Of a stretch of 38,306 bases of DNA, positions 18,082-25,666 are shown in pieces. Each line of letters starts with the position of its first letter. Within the stretch, counting starts at the first letter, position 1. The stretch is taken from assembly GCA_030017895.1 (NCBI GenBank), contig JASEGV010000006.1, forward strand, positions 31,511 to 69,816, written 5' to 3'. Source of the DNA: Bacteroidota bacterium. GTDB lineage: Bacteria; Bacteroidota; Ignavibacteria; UBA10030; BY39. The notes beneath the pieces were generated by a model. It was not told where the DNA came from, ran no database searches, and was given only the letters and a program-made list of their open reading frames with translations. The position numbers and the translations under genes are program-made.

Positions 18082-18435
18082 ATTTAAGCCTACTTAATAA
18101 TTATCAACACTTATCTACAGGTTATCAACAAAGTTATTAACAGTTTCGATTTTACGAAAAGTAACAATTTAACAATTATCACTATATTATCCACATTAAA
18201 TTGAAGCTGTATCTCTTTTAAAATAAAGCACAAAACAACGTTAATAAAAAGTTATCCACATTTTATCAGCATCTTAAAATAAAATCAAATTGATACGAAA
18301 TGAGAAGGTTTTTCTTCGTTAAAAGTTATCAACAATTTATCAACAGTCTAAAACTGTTAATAAGTACTTGTATAAGTATAAACAGAAACTTTTATGAAAG
18401 CAAGCAAAAACTAAAAAAATAATTAAAAAAAAATT
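18082..18435. other. Replication origin oriC, main DnaA-box cluster
   Basis: A gene-free region between dnaA and ftsX. DnaA boxes on the plus strand: TTATCAACA at 18101-18109, TTATCTACA 18111-18119, TTATCAACA 18122-18130, TTATCCACA 18187-18195, TTATCCACA 18252-18260, TTATCAGCA 18263-18271, TTATCAACA 18326-18334 and TTATCAACA 18337-18345. Two match the classical consensus exactly, and all eight share one orientation. The boxes end at 18345, followed by a very AT-rich tract at about 18350-18440 with runs of A and T and a repeated TAAGTA, the best candidate for the DNA-unwinding element. The box count, gene context (dnaA, dnaN, recF, gyrAB) and AT tract together make this a strong origin call. 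Confidence 0.88.
18100..18128 (-). promoter_or_regulatory. Promoter candidate for dnaA, overlapping DnaA boxes
   Basis: TTGATA (18123-18128) and GATAAT (18100-18105) on the minus strand with a 17-base spacer, about 19 bases upstream of the dnaA ATG at 18081. Three DnaA boxes (18101-18130) cover both hexamers, so DnaA binding should block RNA polymerase. The short leader makes this placement tentative. Confidence 0.4.
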
Positions 18436-19314
18436 TTAATTAACAATAGTTTGACTGATAAACCTGCGTACAGAAATTATGCTGCCAACCAAGCCAAATA
18501 CCGCCCCCATTAGAGCTAATATGAGATAGAGGGAAATGTCGATTTTTAAAAATTGGTTGAGTTCGGCGGTCAACCATTGAGAAGTAAGAAATATTACGAG
18601 CCAGAGCATGATAGCAGAGAATATGCCTCCGAGAATACCTTGTAGAATTCCTTCGAGCAAGAAAGGCATTCGAATAAACCATTTTGTGGCGCCGACCAAT
18701 TTCATTGTTTGTATGATTTTCCGTTTCGAGTATATAGCAAGCCGTATCGTATTTGCCACTAGAAAAATAGCAGAGATGCCGAAAATTATTCCAACGACTA
18801 ATCCAATAATATTTAACAACAGTGTGCGTTTCTCTAAAAAATCAATAAGTTCTTTTCGATAGGCAACTTCTTCCACTCCCTTTATAGATCTGATTGCTTC
18901 AACAACGCGGCTGGCAAGCTCAGTTTTTTTATAATGATCTTTCAGAGAAATTTTAAAAGAAGGAGGGAGTGGATTAAAGTCGAGAACCGAATAAATATCT
19001 TCACCAAAGTCGCGCTTGAAAATTTGTGCAGCTTCTTCCTTTGATATGAACTGAATACTATCAACCCCCGTGGTGGAAAGAATAGATTTTTGTACTTCGT
19101 TAACTTGATTTTTTGTAATCGGCTCCTGCAGGAAAGCTTCAATCTCAACTTTATCCTCTATCAAAGAGATGATACGCGAGGTATTGAGTGAAACGATTAA
19201 AAAAAGCCCTACTAAAAGCAGCGAGATTGAAATTGTAATTACTGAAGCTGCGGCAGCCAACTTTGCGCGCTTAAAACCTGAGTAACCTTCCTTAAGTATG
19301 TAGATAAGATTCAT
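18436..19314 (-). CDS. ftsX: Cell division ABC-type permease-like protein FtsX
   Basis: 292 residues, normal for FtsX. One N-terminal transmembrane helix (KLAAAASVITISISLLLVGL), a periplasmic domain of about 110 residues (EAFLQEPITKNQVNEVQKSI ... VEEVAYRKELIDFLEKR), and three C-terminal transmembrane helices with the cytoplasmic MKLVGATKWFIRMPFLLEGI loop, the FtsX/FtsE contact region. FtsEX regulates peptidoglycan hydrolases at the septum. No ftsE lies in the window, so the ATPase partner must be encoded elsewhere. It is the last gene of the ybaB-recR-lipoprotein operon and its stop abuts the oriC region. Confidence 0.93.
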   Translation of the reverse strand: MNLIYILKEGYSGFKRAKLAAAASVITISISLLLVGLFLIVSLNTSRIISLIEDKVEIEAFLQEPITKNQVNEVQKSILSTTGVDSIQFISKEEAAQIFKRDFGEDIYSVLDFNPLPPSFKISLKDHYKKTELASRVVEAIRSIKGVEEVAYRKELIDFLEKRTLLLNIIGLVVGIIFGISAIFLVANTIRLAIYSKRKIIQTMKLVGATKWFIRMPFLLEGILQGILGGIFSAIMLWLVIFLTSQWLTAELNQFLKIDISLYLILALMGAVFGLVGSIISVRRFISQTIVN

Positions 19315-19334
19315 AATTTAATTAGAATTAGTTA

Positions 19335-19841
19335 TTAAAAATTCGATTCATCACGCCATCTTACTATTTTCCATGGCGAAATAAAAGATTCACGTTCAAA
19401 TGTTAAATTAGCGTACCCGTCGATACGGACAATGTCGCCGGGGTTAAAAGTAATTGTGAGATTAAAACTGCGGACGATTGTTTGACGCACCGAATCGCCG
19501 CTTGACGAAACTTCGTTGTTCCAGATCAACGAAAGTGCAGCGGCACTCTGAAAAAGTCCGTATGTAGTTCGCATCTCATCCTCTCTACCCCATAATACAT
19601 CAACACCGCGATCATAGTCGCGGTAAATAAAATTAAAATTCGGACTGATTAAAGTTCCATAAATTGTAGTATCCTTAAATAAATATGCATTTCGAAAATT
19701 ACACAATACACCATCAATCTCGTTTAAGTTGGGACAAATTGATTTATCTGTTTCTTCGTCCCATCCCGGAGCAAAAGGATTTATACATGTTATTGATGTG
19801 AAAGCGAATAAAATCAGTAAAAATTTCATCATCGAAAACAT
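19335..19841 (-). CDS. Putative exported protein or lipoprotein of unknown function
   Basis: 168 residues, not recognised. The N-terminus MFSMMKFLLILFAFTSITC is a hydrophobic signal with a Cys at about residue 19; SITC is a poor lipobox, so lipidation is uncertain. An alternative start is the ATG at 19832. The mature part has a beta-rich pattern (NLNEIDGVLCNFRNAYLFKD, FIYRDYDRGVDVLWGREDEM, FNLTITFNPGDIVRIDGYANL, SPWKIVRWRDE). It follows the 19844 gene by 2 bases, and the two proteins share the same layout (signal, NFKNA/NFRNAY-type helix, C-terminal W.VYKWED/W.IVRWRDE strand), so they may be ancient paralogs with an NTF2-like or SnoaL-like fold. Confidence 0.75.
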   Translation of the reverse strand: MFSMMKFLLILFAFTSITCINPFAPGWDEETDKSICPNLNEIDGVLCNFRNAYLFKDTTIYGTLISPNFNFIYRDYDRGVDVLWGREDEMRTTYGLFQSAAALSLIWNNEVSSSGDSVRQTIVRSFNLTITFNPGDIVRIDGYANLTFERESFISPWKIVRWRDESNF

Positions 19842-19843
19842 TA

Positions 19844-20425
19844 TTACAATCCAGTACTAAAAACTGCTTTCAAATAACTCCAAGTCATTGAAGAAGTGGT
19901 TTTATAATCTTCCCACTTGTAAACACTCCAATTCCGGTTCCGATCGGCGCCTATGTAAAAGCGTAAATTACCGATAACATTATAATTTTGATTACTATGT
20001 GGATAATCAAGCGAATAGTCGAAATTATAAATAACTGAATCGGTGGCTACAACAGTTTCGCCTTTTGGTGTTAAAATAAGTTTGGCACTAGTGAAAGGGG
20101 GTTTTCCTAAATTTGTAATATACTGCCGCTCCGATTCCAAGCTCCAATCCTCAAATATTGTTCTGTCTATTCCGGCTTCAGCGGACGCAACGAATTTGAA
20201 TTTCTGGTCTGAAAAATTTGGATCTACAAAACATTTAATATAATTATCGACGTTATATTCTTCGATTGCATTTTTAAAATTAATTAGAACAATTTCGGCA
20301 GTAGTAGGTTGTATGAATGATGAGATTGTTTGAGATGGTTTTTCAGGTATGCGAGTGTTGAATATATCGCACCCTGAAAATAGAGTAATTAAAATTAAAA
20401 AAAATATTTGTTCAAACAATTTCAA
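19844..20425 (-). CDS. Putative lipoprotein of unknown function
   Basis: 193 residues. A clear lipoprotein signal: [20 protein letters not shown] with lipobox LFSGC and Cys19. The mature part begins with a proline/threonine-rich linker and then a helix-strand domain ([59 protein letters not shown]). Size and pattern suggest an NTF2-like cone fold, but the family is not recognised. The start codon overlaps the recR stop by 4 bases, and the next gene follows 2 bases after its stop, so it is firmly in the ybaB-recR-ftsX operon. Confidence 0.8.
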   Translation of the reverse strand: MKLFEQIFFLILITLFSGCDIFNTRIPEKPSQTISSFIQPTTAEIVLINFKNAIEEYNVDNYIKCFVDPNFSDQKFKFVASAEAGIDRTIFEDWSLESERQYITNLGKPPFTSAKLILTPKGETVVATDSVIYNFDYSLDYPHSNQNYNVIGNLRFYIGADRNRNWSVYKWEDYKTTSSMTWSYLKAVFSTGL

Positions 20426-21018
20426 ATTTGTACACGTCCTTCTATTGCTCTCGAGAGAGTTGCCTCGTCGGTGAATTCCAAATCGCCCCCAACAGGAATG
20501 CCTCGTGCGATGCGGGTTACTTTTAGACCAAGAGGTTTTAATAATCGTGAAAGATAAAGCGTTGTTGCTTCGCCCTCAACATTCGGATTTAACGCTAAAA
20601 TAATTTCGCCCGTCTTTTCATTGATACGGTGCAAAAGTTCCTTTACCTTAATATCTTCTGGACCGATGCCGTCGAGGGGCGACAGAGACCCGCCTAACAC
20701 GTGATATAAACCAATGAACTCATTGGTTTTTTCAATTGCGATAACATCGTTTGGGTCTTCAACCACACAAATCAAACTTCCATCTCTTTTTGGACTTGAG
20801 CAAATCAGGCACGGATCGTCTTCGGTAAAGTTTGAGCAAACAGAACAGTTTATTACTTTGTCCTTTACGCCTACCATTGCCTTTGCAATGTTTACAACTT
20901 CTTCGCGTGGGAGTTTCATAATATACATTGCGAGTCGTTGCGCGGTTTTTCGCCCGATACCGGGAAGCTGTGCTAATTCTTCAACTAAAAGCTCAAGTGA
21001 TTCTGATGTATATAACAT
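20422..21018 (-). CDS. recR: Recombination protein RecR
   Basis: 198 residues, full length. The helix-hairpin-helix region ([20 protein letters not shown]) is followed by a four-cysteine zinc site (Cys58, Cys61, Cys70, Cys73 in [16 protein letters not shown]), a Toprim domain ([17 protein letters not shown] ... [19 protein letters not shown]) and the ring-forming C-terminus ([19 protein letters not shown]). RecR works with RecF and RecO to load RecA; recF lies 5 kb away. It starts 11 bases after ybaB, the usual ybaB-recR pairing. Confidence 0.97.
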   Translation of the reverse strand: MLYTSESLELLVEELAQLPGIGRKTAQRLAMYIMKLPREEVVNIAKAMVGVKDKVINCSVCSNFTEDDPCLICSSPKRDGSLICVVEDPNDVIAIEKTNEFIGLYHVLGGSLSPLDGIGPEDIKVKELLHRINEKTGEIILALNPNVEGEATTLYLSRLLKPLGLKVTRIARGIPVGGDLEFTDEATLSRAIEGRVQI

Positions 21019-21029
21019 ACAAAAATTTT

Positions 21030-21380
21030 TTATAAACCTGGAATGTTCAAACCTGGAATATTTGGCATCATTCCCGACGTGGCATTGTTCATTTCTTCCT
21101 GAGCCATTTTTTGTGCATCCTCAAGAGCCTTATTAACTGCTGCGATAATTAAATCTTCAAGCATCTCGGCATCATCGGGGTTGATTACTTCTTTTTCAAT
21201 CTGGATTTTTATTATCTGTTGTTTGCCGTTAGCAGTTACTTTAACCATACCACCGCCCGATTCAGCGATGATTATTTTATTTTCAAGCTCGGCTTGCACC
21301 AGAGCCATTTTTTCCTGCATCTTTTGAACTTGCTTTAACATTCCTTGCATATTTGGCATTCCGCCGCCGGGAAATTTCAT
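21030..21380 (-). CDS. YbaB/EbfC family nucleoid-associated protein
   Basis: 116 residues. The family pattern is present: a helical N-terminus ([20 protein letters not shown]), the strand pair ([20 protein letters not shown]), and the C-terminal helix ([20 protein letters not shown]). A methionine/glycine/proline-rich tail ([15 protein letters not shown]) is added, mirroring [10 protein letters not shown] at the start. These small dimers bind DNA. It is the first gene of the operon with recR, two lipoproteins and ftsX. AAGGA lies before the ATG, and the promoter is at 21423-21451. Confidence 0.95.
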   Translation of the reverse strand: MKFPGGGMPNMQGMLKQVQKMQEKMALVQAELENKIIIAESGGGMVKVTANGKQQIIKIQIEKEVINPDDAEMLEDLIIAAVNKALEDAQKMAQEEMNNATSGMMPNIPGLNIPGL

Positions 21381-21422
21381 TTTGATTCCTTATTAAATTG
21401 ATATTGTATTAACCTATATTAA

Positions 21423-21451
21423 AATATATTGTTTTTTAACTGTAAAATCAA
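21423..21451 (-). promoter_or_regulatory. Promoter for the ybaB-recR-ftsX operon
   Basis: TTGATT (21446-21451) and TATATT (21423-21428) on the minus strand with a 17-base spacer, about 43 bases upstream of the ybaB ATG. It is back to back with the tRNA promoter on the other strand, only 7 bases away. Confidence 0.65.
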
Positions 21452-21458
21452 AAAAAAA

Positions 21459-21487
21459 TTGACTATGTTATAAAAATTCAATATATT
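21459..21487 (+). promoter_or_regulatory. Promoter of tRNA-Asn
   Basis: TTGACT (21459-21464) and TATATT (21482-21487), 17-base spacer. The expected start of transcription is about 21494, 9 bases before the mature tRNA. This near-consensus site is the best support for TTGNNT-N17-TATATT as the housekeeping promoter form here. Confidence 0.75.
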
Positions 21488-21502
21488 TACTCCGCAAAAT
21501 AT

Positions 21503-21574
21503 TCCGCGATAGCTCAATGGTAGAGCATGCGGCTGTTAACCGCAGGGTTGTAGGTTCGAGTCCTACTCGCGGAG
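21503..21574 (+). tRNA. tRNA-Asn (anticodon GTT)
   Basis: 72 bases folding as a full cloverleaf: acceptor TCCGCGA/TCGCGGA, D arm GCTC-AATGGTA-GAGC, anticodon stem TGCGG/CCGCA with loop CTGTTAA (anticodon GTT), T arm GTAGG-TTCGAGT-CCTAC, discriminator G at 21574. CCA is not encoded. It has its own promoter upstream and a hairpin terminator downstream. Confidence 0.96.
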
Positions 21575-21587
21575 CTATCATACAATA

Positions 21588-21622
21588 AACCTCAAGCAAA
21601 ACTAACTTGAGGTTTTTATTTT
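21588..21622 (+). terminator. Intrinsic terminator after tRNA-Asn
   Basis: AACCTCAAG (21588-21596) pairs with CTTGAGGTT (21606-21614) around a 9-base loop, followed by a T-rich run TTTATTTTA. It begins 13 bases after the tRNA. Confidence 0.85.
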
Positions 21623-21766
21623 ATGGGACGCTGGCTTTACAAACTACCCCCTTATTTGGTTGTTAAATATACCGTTATCGCCACTTCCTCTCAACACGCA
21701 TAAATACGTATTTTTTTATTACTCATAAAATTAATATATTAAGTCAAATGGTATTTCACCTTTATC

Positions 21767-24700
21767 ATGAAGTGTAATCTTAATATATTCCTATGTAAAT
21801 TGATTTTGTTATGCTTTTGCTTTCATCTAAACACACATGTTTATTCCGCCGAATCTTTAAAACCTTATAAAAACATTTCTGAATATTCCCACCGATCTTG
21901 GGATTCGAAAAACGGATTTTTACCTTATTCAATAAATATCATTCTTCAAACACGCGACGGTTATCTATGGATGGGAACCGATGATGGGTTAGTGCGGTTT
22001 GATGGAATGGAATTCTCAACTTATAATACGAGTAACACAAATGCTTTTAAAACAAATAATATATCATCTCTGGTGGAAGACAGAGACGGACGGTTGTGGA
22101 TTGGTTGTAGAGATGGCGGGCTGTTAAGTTATTATGAGGATTCTTTTAAATATTATTTTATTAAAGACAGCTTGAAAGATGATAGAATTCTCTCGATGTG
22201 TCTTGATCACGAAAACAATTTATGGATAGGGACACCCCGTAATCTTTCCTACATTTCATTAAGTGTCGGCGTAAAACAAACATCAGGCAGCAATCATATT
22301 TTTAATAAATTCTCTGAAATAGATTTTTCTACCTTTGATGTTTACTCAATTGTTTGTGATGACTTCGGGACAATTTGGGTCACTTGCAAAGCAAGTTCAT
22401 ATGTTTATAAAATAAGTCATGGGAAAAAGGAAAAATCTGTTCTGTTTAGTGGTAATTTTTGGAGTTCTCAGATTTATTGCTTTTTCTCAGACAGCAAGGG
22501 AAGAAACTGGATCGGAACGGTTCATGGATTAAAAATTTTGAGAAACGGTAATCTCTCTTCATATTCCGGCCAAAATGGACAGCTTGAATTCAGGATAAAT
22601 ACTATAATGGAGGACCAGATTGGAAATTTATGGATAGGAACTCATGGAAATGGGTTGTATAAGTTAGATACAGCAGGATATATAAAGAAATTTTATATTA
22701 AAGACGAAATATCTTTGGATAGAGTAGTGTCATTGTTTGAAGATACGGAAGGAGGGATTTGGATTGGCACACGAGGAGGCGGGCTGCATCGGCTGCAAAA
22801 AAAAATCTTAAAAACTTACACAACAATCGATGGGCTATCTGATAATCGGGTATGGTCAATTTGCGAATCCCGCAATAACGATATCTGGATCGGAACACAA
22901 AAAGGATTGAATAAACTTACCTTTAATAAATCCAGGGAAGTAATCACAAGATTACCAATTCCTGGAAATGAAAAAGCTATTATTGTGAGAACCATTATCG
23001 AAGATCATAATAATGTTATTTGGATAGGAGCCGGGAAAGATATTCTGAGATACTCCAACGGCAAACTTAAACGTTTCTTATCAGTAAATGAGCCGAGGTC
23101 AATGGTTGTAGATTCTAATAATAACTTATGGATTGGAGGGGGGGACGCCGGACTTATAAAAGTTCAAAACGAAAGCCATCAAATATTTTTCAACAGTCTG
23201 GAAAATCTAACATTTTTTAAAAAGAACTTTTCCGAGCCTATTGTTTATCAAATTAAAGCTCTTTGTTACGATGATAAAGGAAGCCTCTGGATAGGAACAA
23301 AGAATGGACTTTTTCGGTCTAGTGGAGATTCTCTTTATTTCTTCGACAAAGCCCCCGGGCTGACAGGTAATGCCGTGATGACGTTGTTAAATGATTCAAA
23401 GGGGACTCTCTGGATAACAGTTTATGGATTTGGTTTATTCCGTTTTAATACCGGTAACAATGAAAAACAATTTTCTCGGATAACCAGAGATGCTGGTTTA
23501 ATTGACAACACAATATATTCTATTCTTGAGGATGATTACGGAAAATTTTGGTTTGGCAGCAATAAGGGAATTTTTAGCATCAACCGCCAGGAAGTTGTTG
23601 ATTTCTGTGATGGCAAAATTTCATCTGTCCACGCTGTTGCATACGGATTAGAGGCTGGAATGGAAAGCATAGAATGTAACGGCGGCAATCATCCATCAGC
23701 AATAAAATCAAAGGATGGCCGTTTATGGTTTCCAACAATGGGGGGCGTTACCGTTGTTGATCCCGGTAACCTGAATTGGAAACAGGACTCACTGAAAGTA
23801 TATATTCAAAAAACAGTTGTTGACGGTGTAGAATTATCGACCAATCGGCTACATTCATTAGAGCCCGGTAATAAAAGAAAGATAGAATTTCGCTACACTG
23901 CCATTAATTTTTCAAACTCTGAGAATATCCGTTTTAAATACCGATTAGAAGGATATGATGATGAATGGATAGACGCCCAGAACCAGCGGATTATCTATTA
24001 TTTGAACATTCCACCCGGCCAATATAATTTTCGAGTTCTTGCCAGCAATCACACGGGAGCTTGGAATACCGAAGGGGCTTCAATTTCTTTTGTAATTCCT
24101 CAGCATTATTGGGAAACTGACACATTTAAAATTTTGGTTGGAATTCTAATTGTGGGTATCATAATCGGAATCACTCGCTTGTTTTTTGCCAGAAAATTAC
24201 AACATCAATTGTACATACTTGAAAACCAGCGTGCATTAGAGCAGGAGCGGCTAAGAATTTCCAGAGATATTCACGATGAAATCGGTTCGAGGTTGACAAA
24301 AATTTCAGTTCTCAATGAGGCAGTTAAAGATGAAATAGATAAAGCACCCTTGATACAAGAATTTACCGAAAAAATATCAAACGAAACCAAACTAATGATC
24401 GAAAATCTTGATGAAATCATCTGGTTCATCAATCCTGGTAACGACAGCATAGAACATCTCGGCACGTTTCTCAGGGAATATATAGCTGATTTCTTTAGCT
24501 CATTCGATATTGAATGCAATTGCGAATTCCCGGATTCGTATCCAGCCATTCAAATTTCTCCTGAAGTCCGAAGAAATACAGTTTTAATTGTGAAGGAAAT
24601 TACAAACAATGTTGTTAAACATGCTTCGGCAACAAAAGTTAATGCTAAATTTTATTTAAAGGAGCAAACTATATGGATATCCCTGAAAGATAATGGCAAA

Positions 24701-24850
24701 GGGTTTTGTACTCGGGAGCCTCACCCGCTCGGAAATGGTTTAATTAATATTCAAAAAAGAATTGAGGAAATTGGTGGTAAAATAATAATTGAGTCTGTTG
24801 TTTCGTCAGGGACAGCAATACAAATTTTTTTACCTTTAAAAAATACGTAA
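21767..24850 (+). CDS. Beta-propeller two-component sensor histidine kinase
   Basis: 1027 residues. A signal peptide (about 1-29) is followed by a periplasmic two-propeller sensor made of about 12 Reg_prop repeats of the (L/I)W(I/M)GT..GL form, at about residues 60-660. Next come a Y_Y_Y domain (FRYTAINFSNSENIRFKYRL ... PPGQYNFRVLASN, about 705-775) and one transmembrane helix near 789-808. The kinase is of the HisKA_3 type with the phospho-acceptor His836 in RISRDIHDEIGSRLT. The ATPase domain has KEITNNVVKHA (N box), KDNGKGF and GNGLINIQKRIEEIGG. No receiver or AraC domain is fused, unlike classical Bacteroidota hybrid regulators; the response regulator is the next gene, 2 bases on. The ligand is unknown; related sensors often detect glycans. 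Confidence 0.95.
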   Translation: MKCNLNIFLCKLILLCFCFHLNTHVYSAESLKPYKNISEYSHRSWDSKNGFLPYSINIILQTRDGYLWMGTDDGLVRFDGMEFSTYNTSNTNAFKTNNISSLVEDRDGRLWIGCRDGGLLSYYEDSFKYYFIKDSLKDDRILSMCLDHENNLWIGTPRNLSYISLSVGVKQTSGSNHIFNKFSEIDFSTFDVYSIVCDDFGTIWVTCKASSYVYKISHGKKEKSVLFSGNFWSSQIYCFFSDSKGRNWIGTVHGLKILRNGNLSSYSGQNGQLEFRINTIMEDQIGNLWIGTHGNGLYKLDTAGYIKKFYIKDEISLDRVVSLFEDTEGGIWIGTRGGGLHRLQKKILKTYTTIDGLSDNRVWSICESRNNDIWIGTQKGLNKLTFNKSREVITRLPIPGNEKAIIVRTIIEDHNNVIWIGAGKDILRYSNGKLKRFLSVNEPRSMVVDSNNNLWIGGGDAGLIKVQNESHQIFFNSLENLTFFKKNFSEPIVYQIKALCYDDKGSLWIGTKNGLFRSSGDSLYFFDKAPGLTGNAVMTLLNDSKGTLWITVYGFGLFRFNTGNNEKQFSRITRDAGLIDNTIYSILEDDYGKFWFGSNKGIFSINRQEVVDFCDGKISSVHAVAYGLEAGMESIECNGGNHPSAIKSKDGRLWFPTMGGVTVVDPGNLNWKQDSLKVYIQKTVVDGVELSTNRLHSLEPGNKRKIEFRYTAINFSNSENIRFKYRLEGYDDEWIDAQNQRIIYYLNIPPGQYNFRVLASNHTGAWNTEGASISFVIPQHYWETDTFKILVGILIVGIIIGITRLFFARKLQHQLYILENQRALEQERLRISRDIHDEIGSRLTKISVLNEAVKDEIDKAPLIQEFTEKISNETKLMIENLDEIIWFINPGNDSIEHLGTFLREYIADFFSSFDIECNCEFPDSYPAIQISPEVRRNTVLIVKEITNNVVKHASATKVNAKFYLKEQTIWISLKDNGKGFCTREPHPLGNGLINIQKRIEEIGGKIIIESVVSSGTAIQIFLPLKNT

Positions 24851-24852
24851 TT

Positions 24853-25554
24853 ATGAAAATCAAAGTAGCAATTGTTGATGATGGTGAAGAATATCGCAAC
24901 CATCTCGAAAAAATTTTTAAAAACCATCCGGATTTTCGATGTGTAGGAACATATCGAACAGCCGAAGACGCATTAATTGATATCCCACAAAAAATTCCGG
25001 ACGTTGCGTTAATGGATATTCATCTGCCTGGAATTGACGGAGTTGAATGTGTGAAAAGGTTGAAAGAAGCAATGCCACAAACCCAGTTCATGATGCTTAC
25101 AATCTTTGAGAACGACACCTATATATTTAATGCTTTGGTTGCTGGTGCAACTGGATATTTACTCAAGCGTTCTTCAAAAGAAGAAATTTTTACAGCGATT
25201 AAAGAGCTGTATAACGGAGGGGCTCCTATGTCTGCTCAAATCGCGCGCAAAGTGTTATCTTTCTTCAGCCAATTCAAAACAAAATTTTCTGAAACCGATG
25301 TTGATGAACAACTTTCGAAACGAGAAGAAGAAGTTCTCTCCTATCTTACAAAGGGTTATCAGTATAAAGAAATTGCCAAGGTACTATTTATTAGCTATGA
25401 AACCATCCGAACGCACATTAAACACATATACAAGAAACTTCATGTCAGGTCTAAGAGCGAAGCAATAATTAAGTCATTCGGCTACAAAAAAATATCAGCT
25501 TCATCTCAAAAAAAAGTAGTCTGTAAAAAATCCTCAAAATTGAAACAGAAATAA
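24853..25554 (+). CDS. NarL/FixJ-type response regulator (LuxR HTH)
   Basis: 233 residues. The receiver domain has acidic residues Asp9-Asp10 (VAIVDDGEE), phospho-acceptor Asp55 (ALMDIHLPG), Thr83 (MLTIFEND) and Lys105 (GYLLKRSS). The LuxR-type helix-turn-helix is at about 153-207 (LSKREEEVLSYLTKGYQYKE ... TIRTHIKHIYKKLHVRSKSE). A lysine-rich tail (SSQKKVVCKKSSKLKQK) is appended, which is unusual and may add DNA affinity. It is phosphorylated presumably by the adjacent HisKA_3 kinase, a standard NarL-type pairing. The next promoter, at 25602, could be one of its targets; this is inference. Confidence 0.95.
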   Translation: MKIKVAIVDDGEEYRNHLEKIFKNHPDFRCVGTYRTAEDALIDIPQKIPDVALMDIHLPGIDGVECVKRLKEAMPQTQFMMLTIFENDTYIFNALVAGATGYLLKRSSKEEIFTAIKELYNGGAPMSAQIARKVLSFFSQFKTKFSETDVDEQLSKREEEVLSYLTKGYQYKEIAKVLFISYETIRTHIKHIYKKLHVRSKSEAIIKSFGYKKISASSQKKVVCKKSSKLKQK

Positions 25555-25601
25555 CCAAAAATTCATCACGTAATTCTGTAACGCTCCCCTCCTAAAACTA
25601 T

Positions 25602-25630
25602 TTGACTTTTAAGTTTATTATAATTAGATT
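25602..25630 (+). promoter_or_regulatory. Promoter candidate for the TssK-like/GTPase operon
   Basis: TTGACT (25602-25607) and TAGATT (25625-25630) with a 17-base spacer; the predicted leader is about 30 bases. The -10 is one base off TATATT. An alternative -10, TATAAT at 25619-25624, has only an 11-base spacing. Confidence 0.45.
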
Positions 25631-25666
25631 TTTCCAACGTAACACTAACTTAATATAGGTTTGCGA

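Noticed and set aside
21767-24850. Hybrid two-component regulator with fused receiver and AraC domain
   Set aside because: The protein ends directly after the ATPase domain; the receiver is encoded separately by the next gene.
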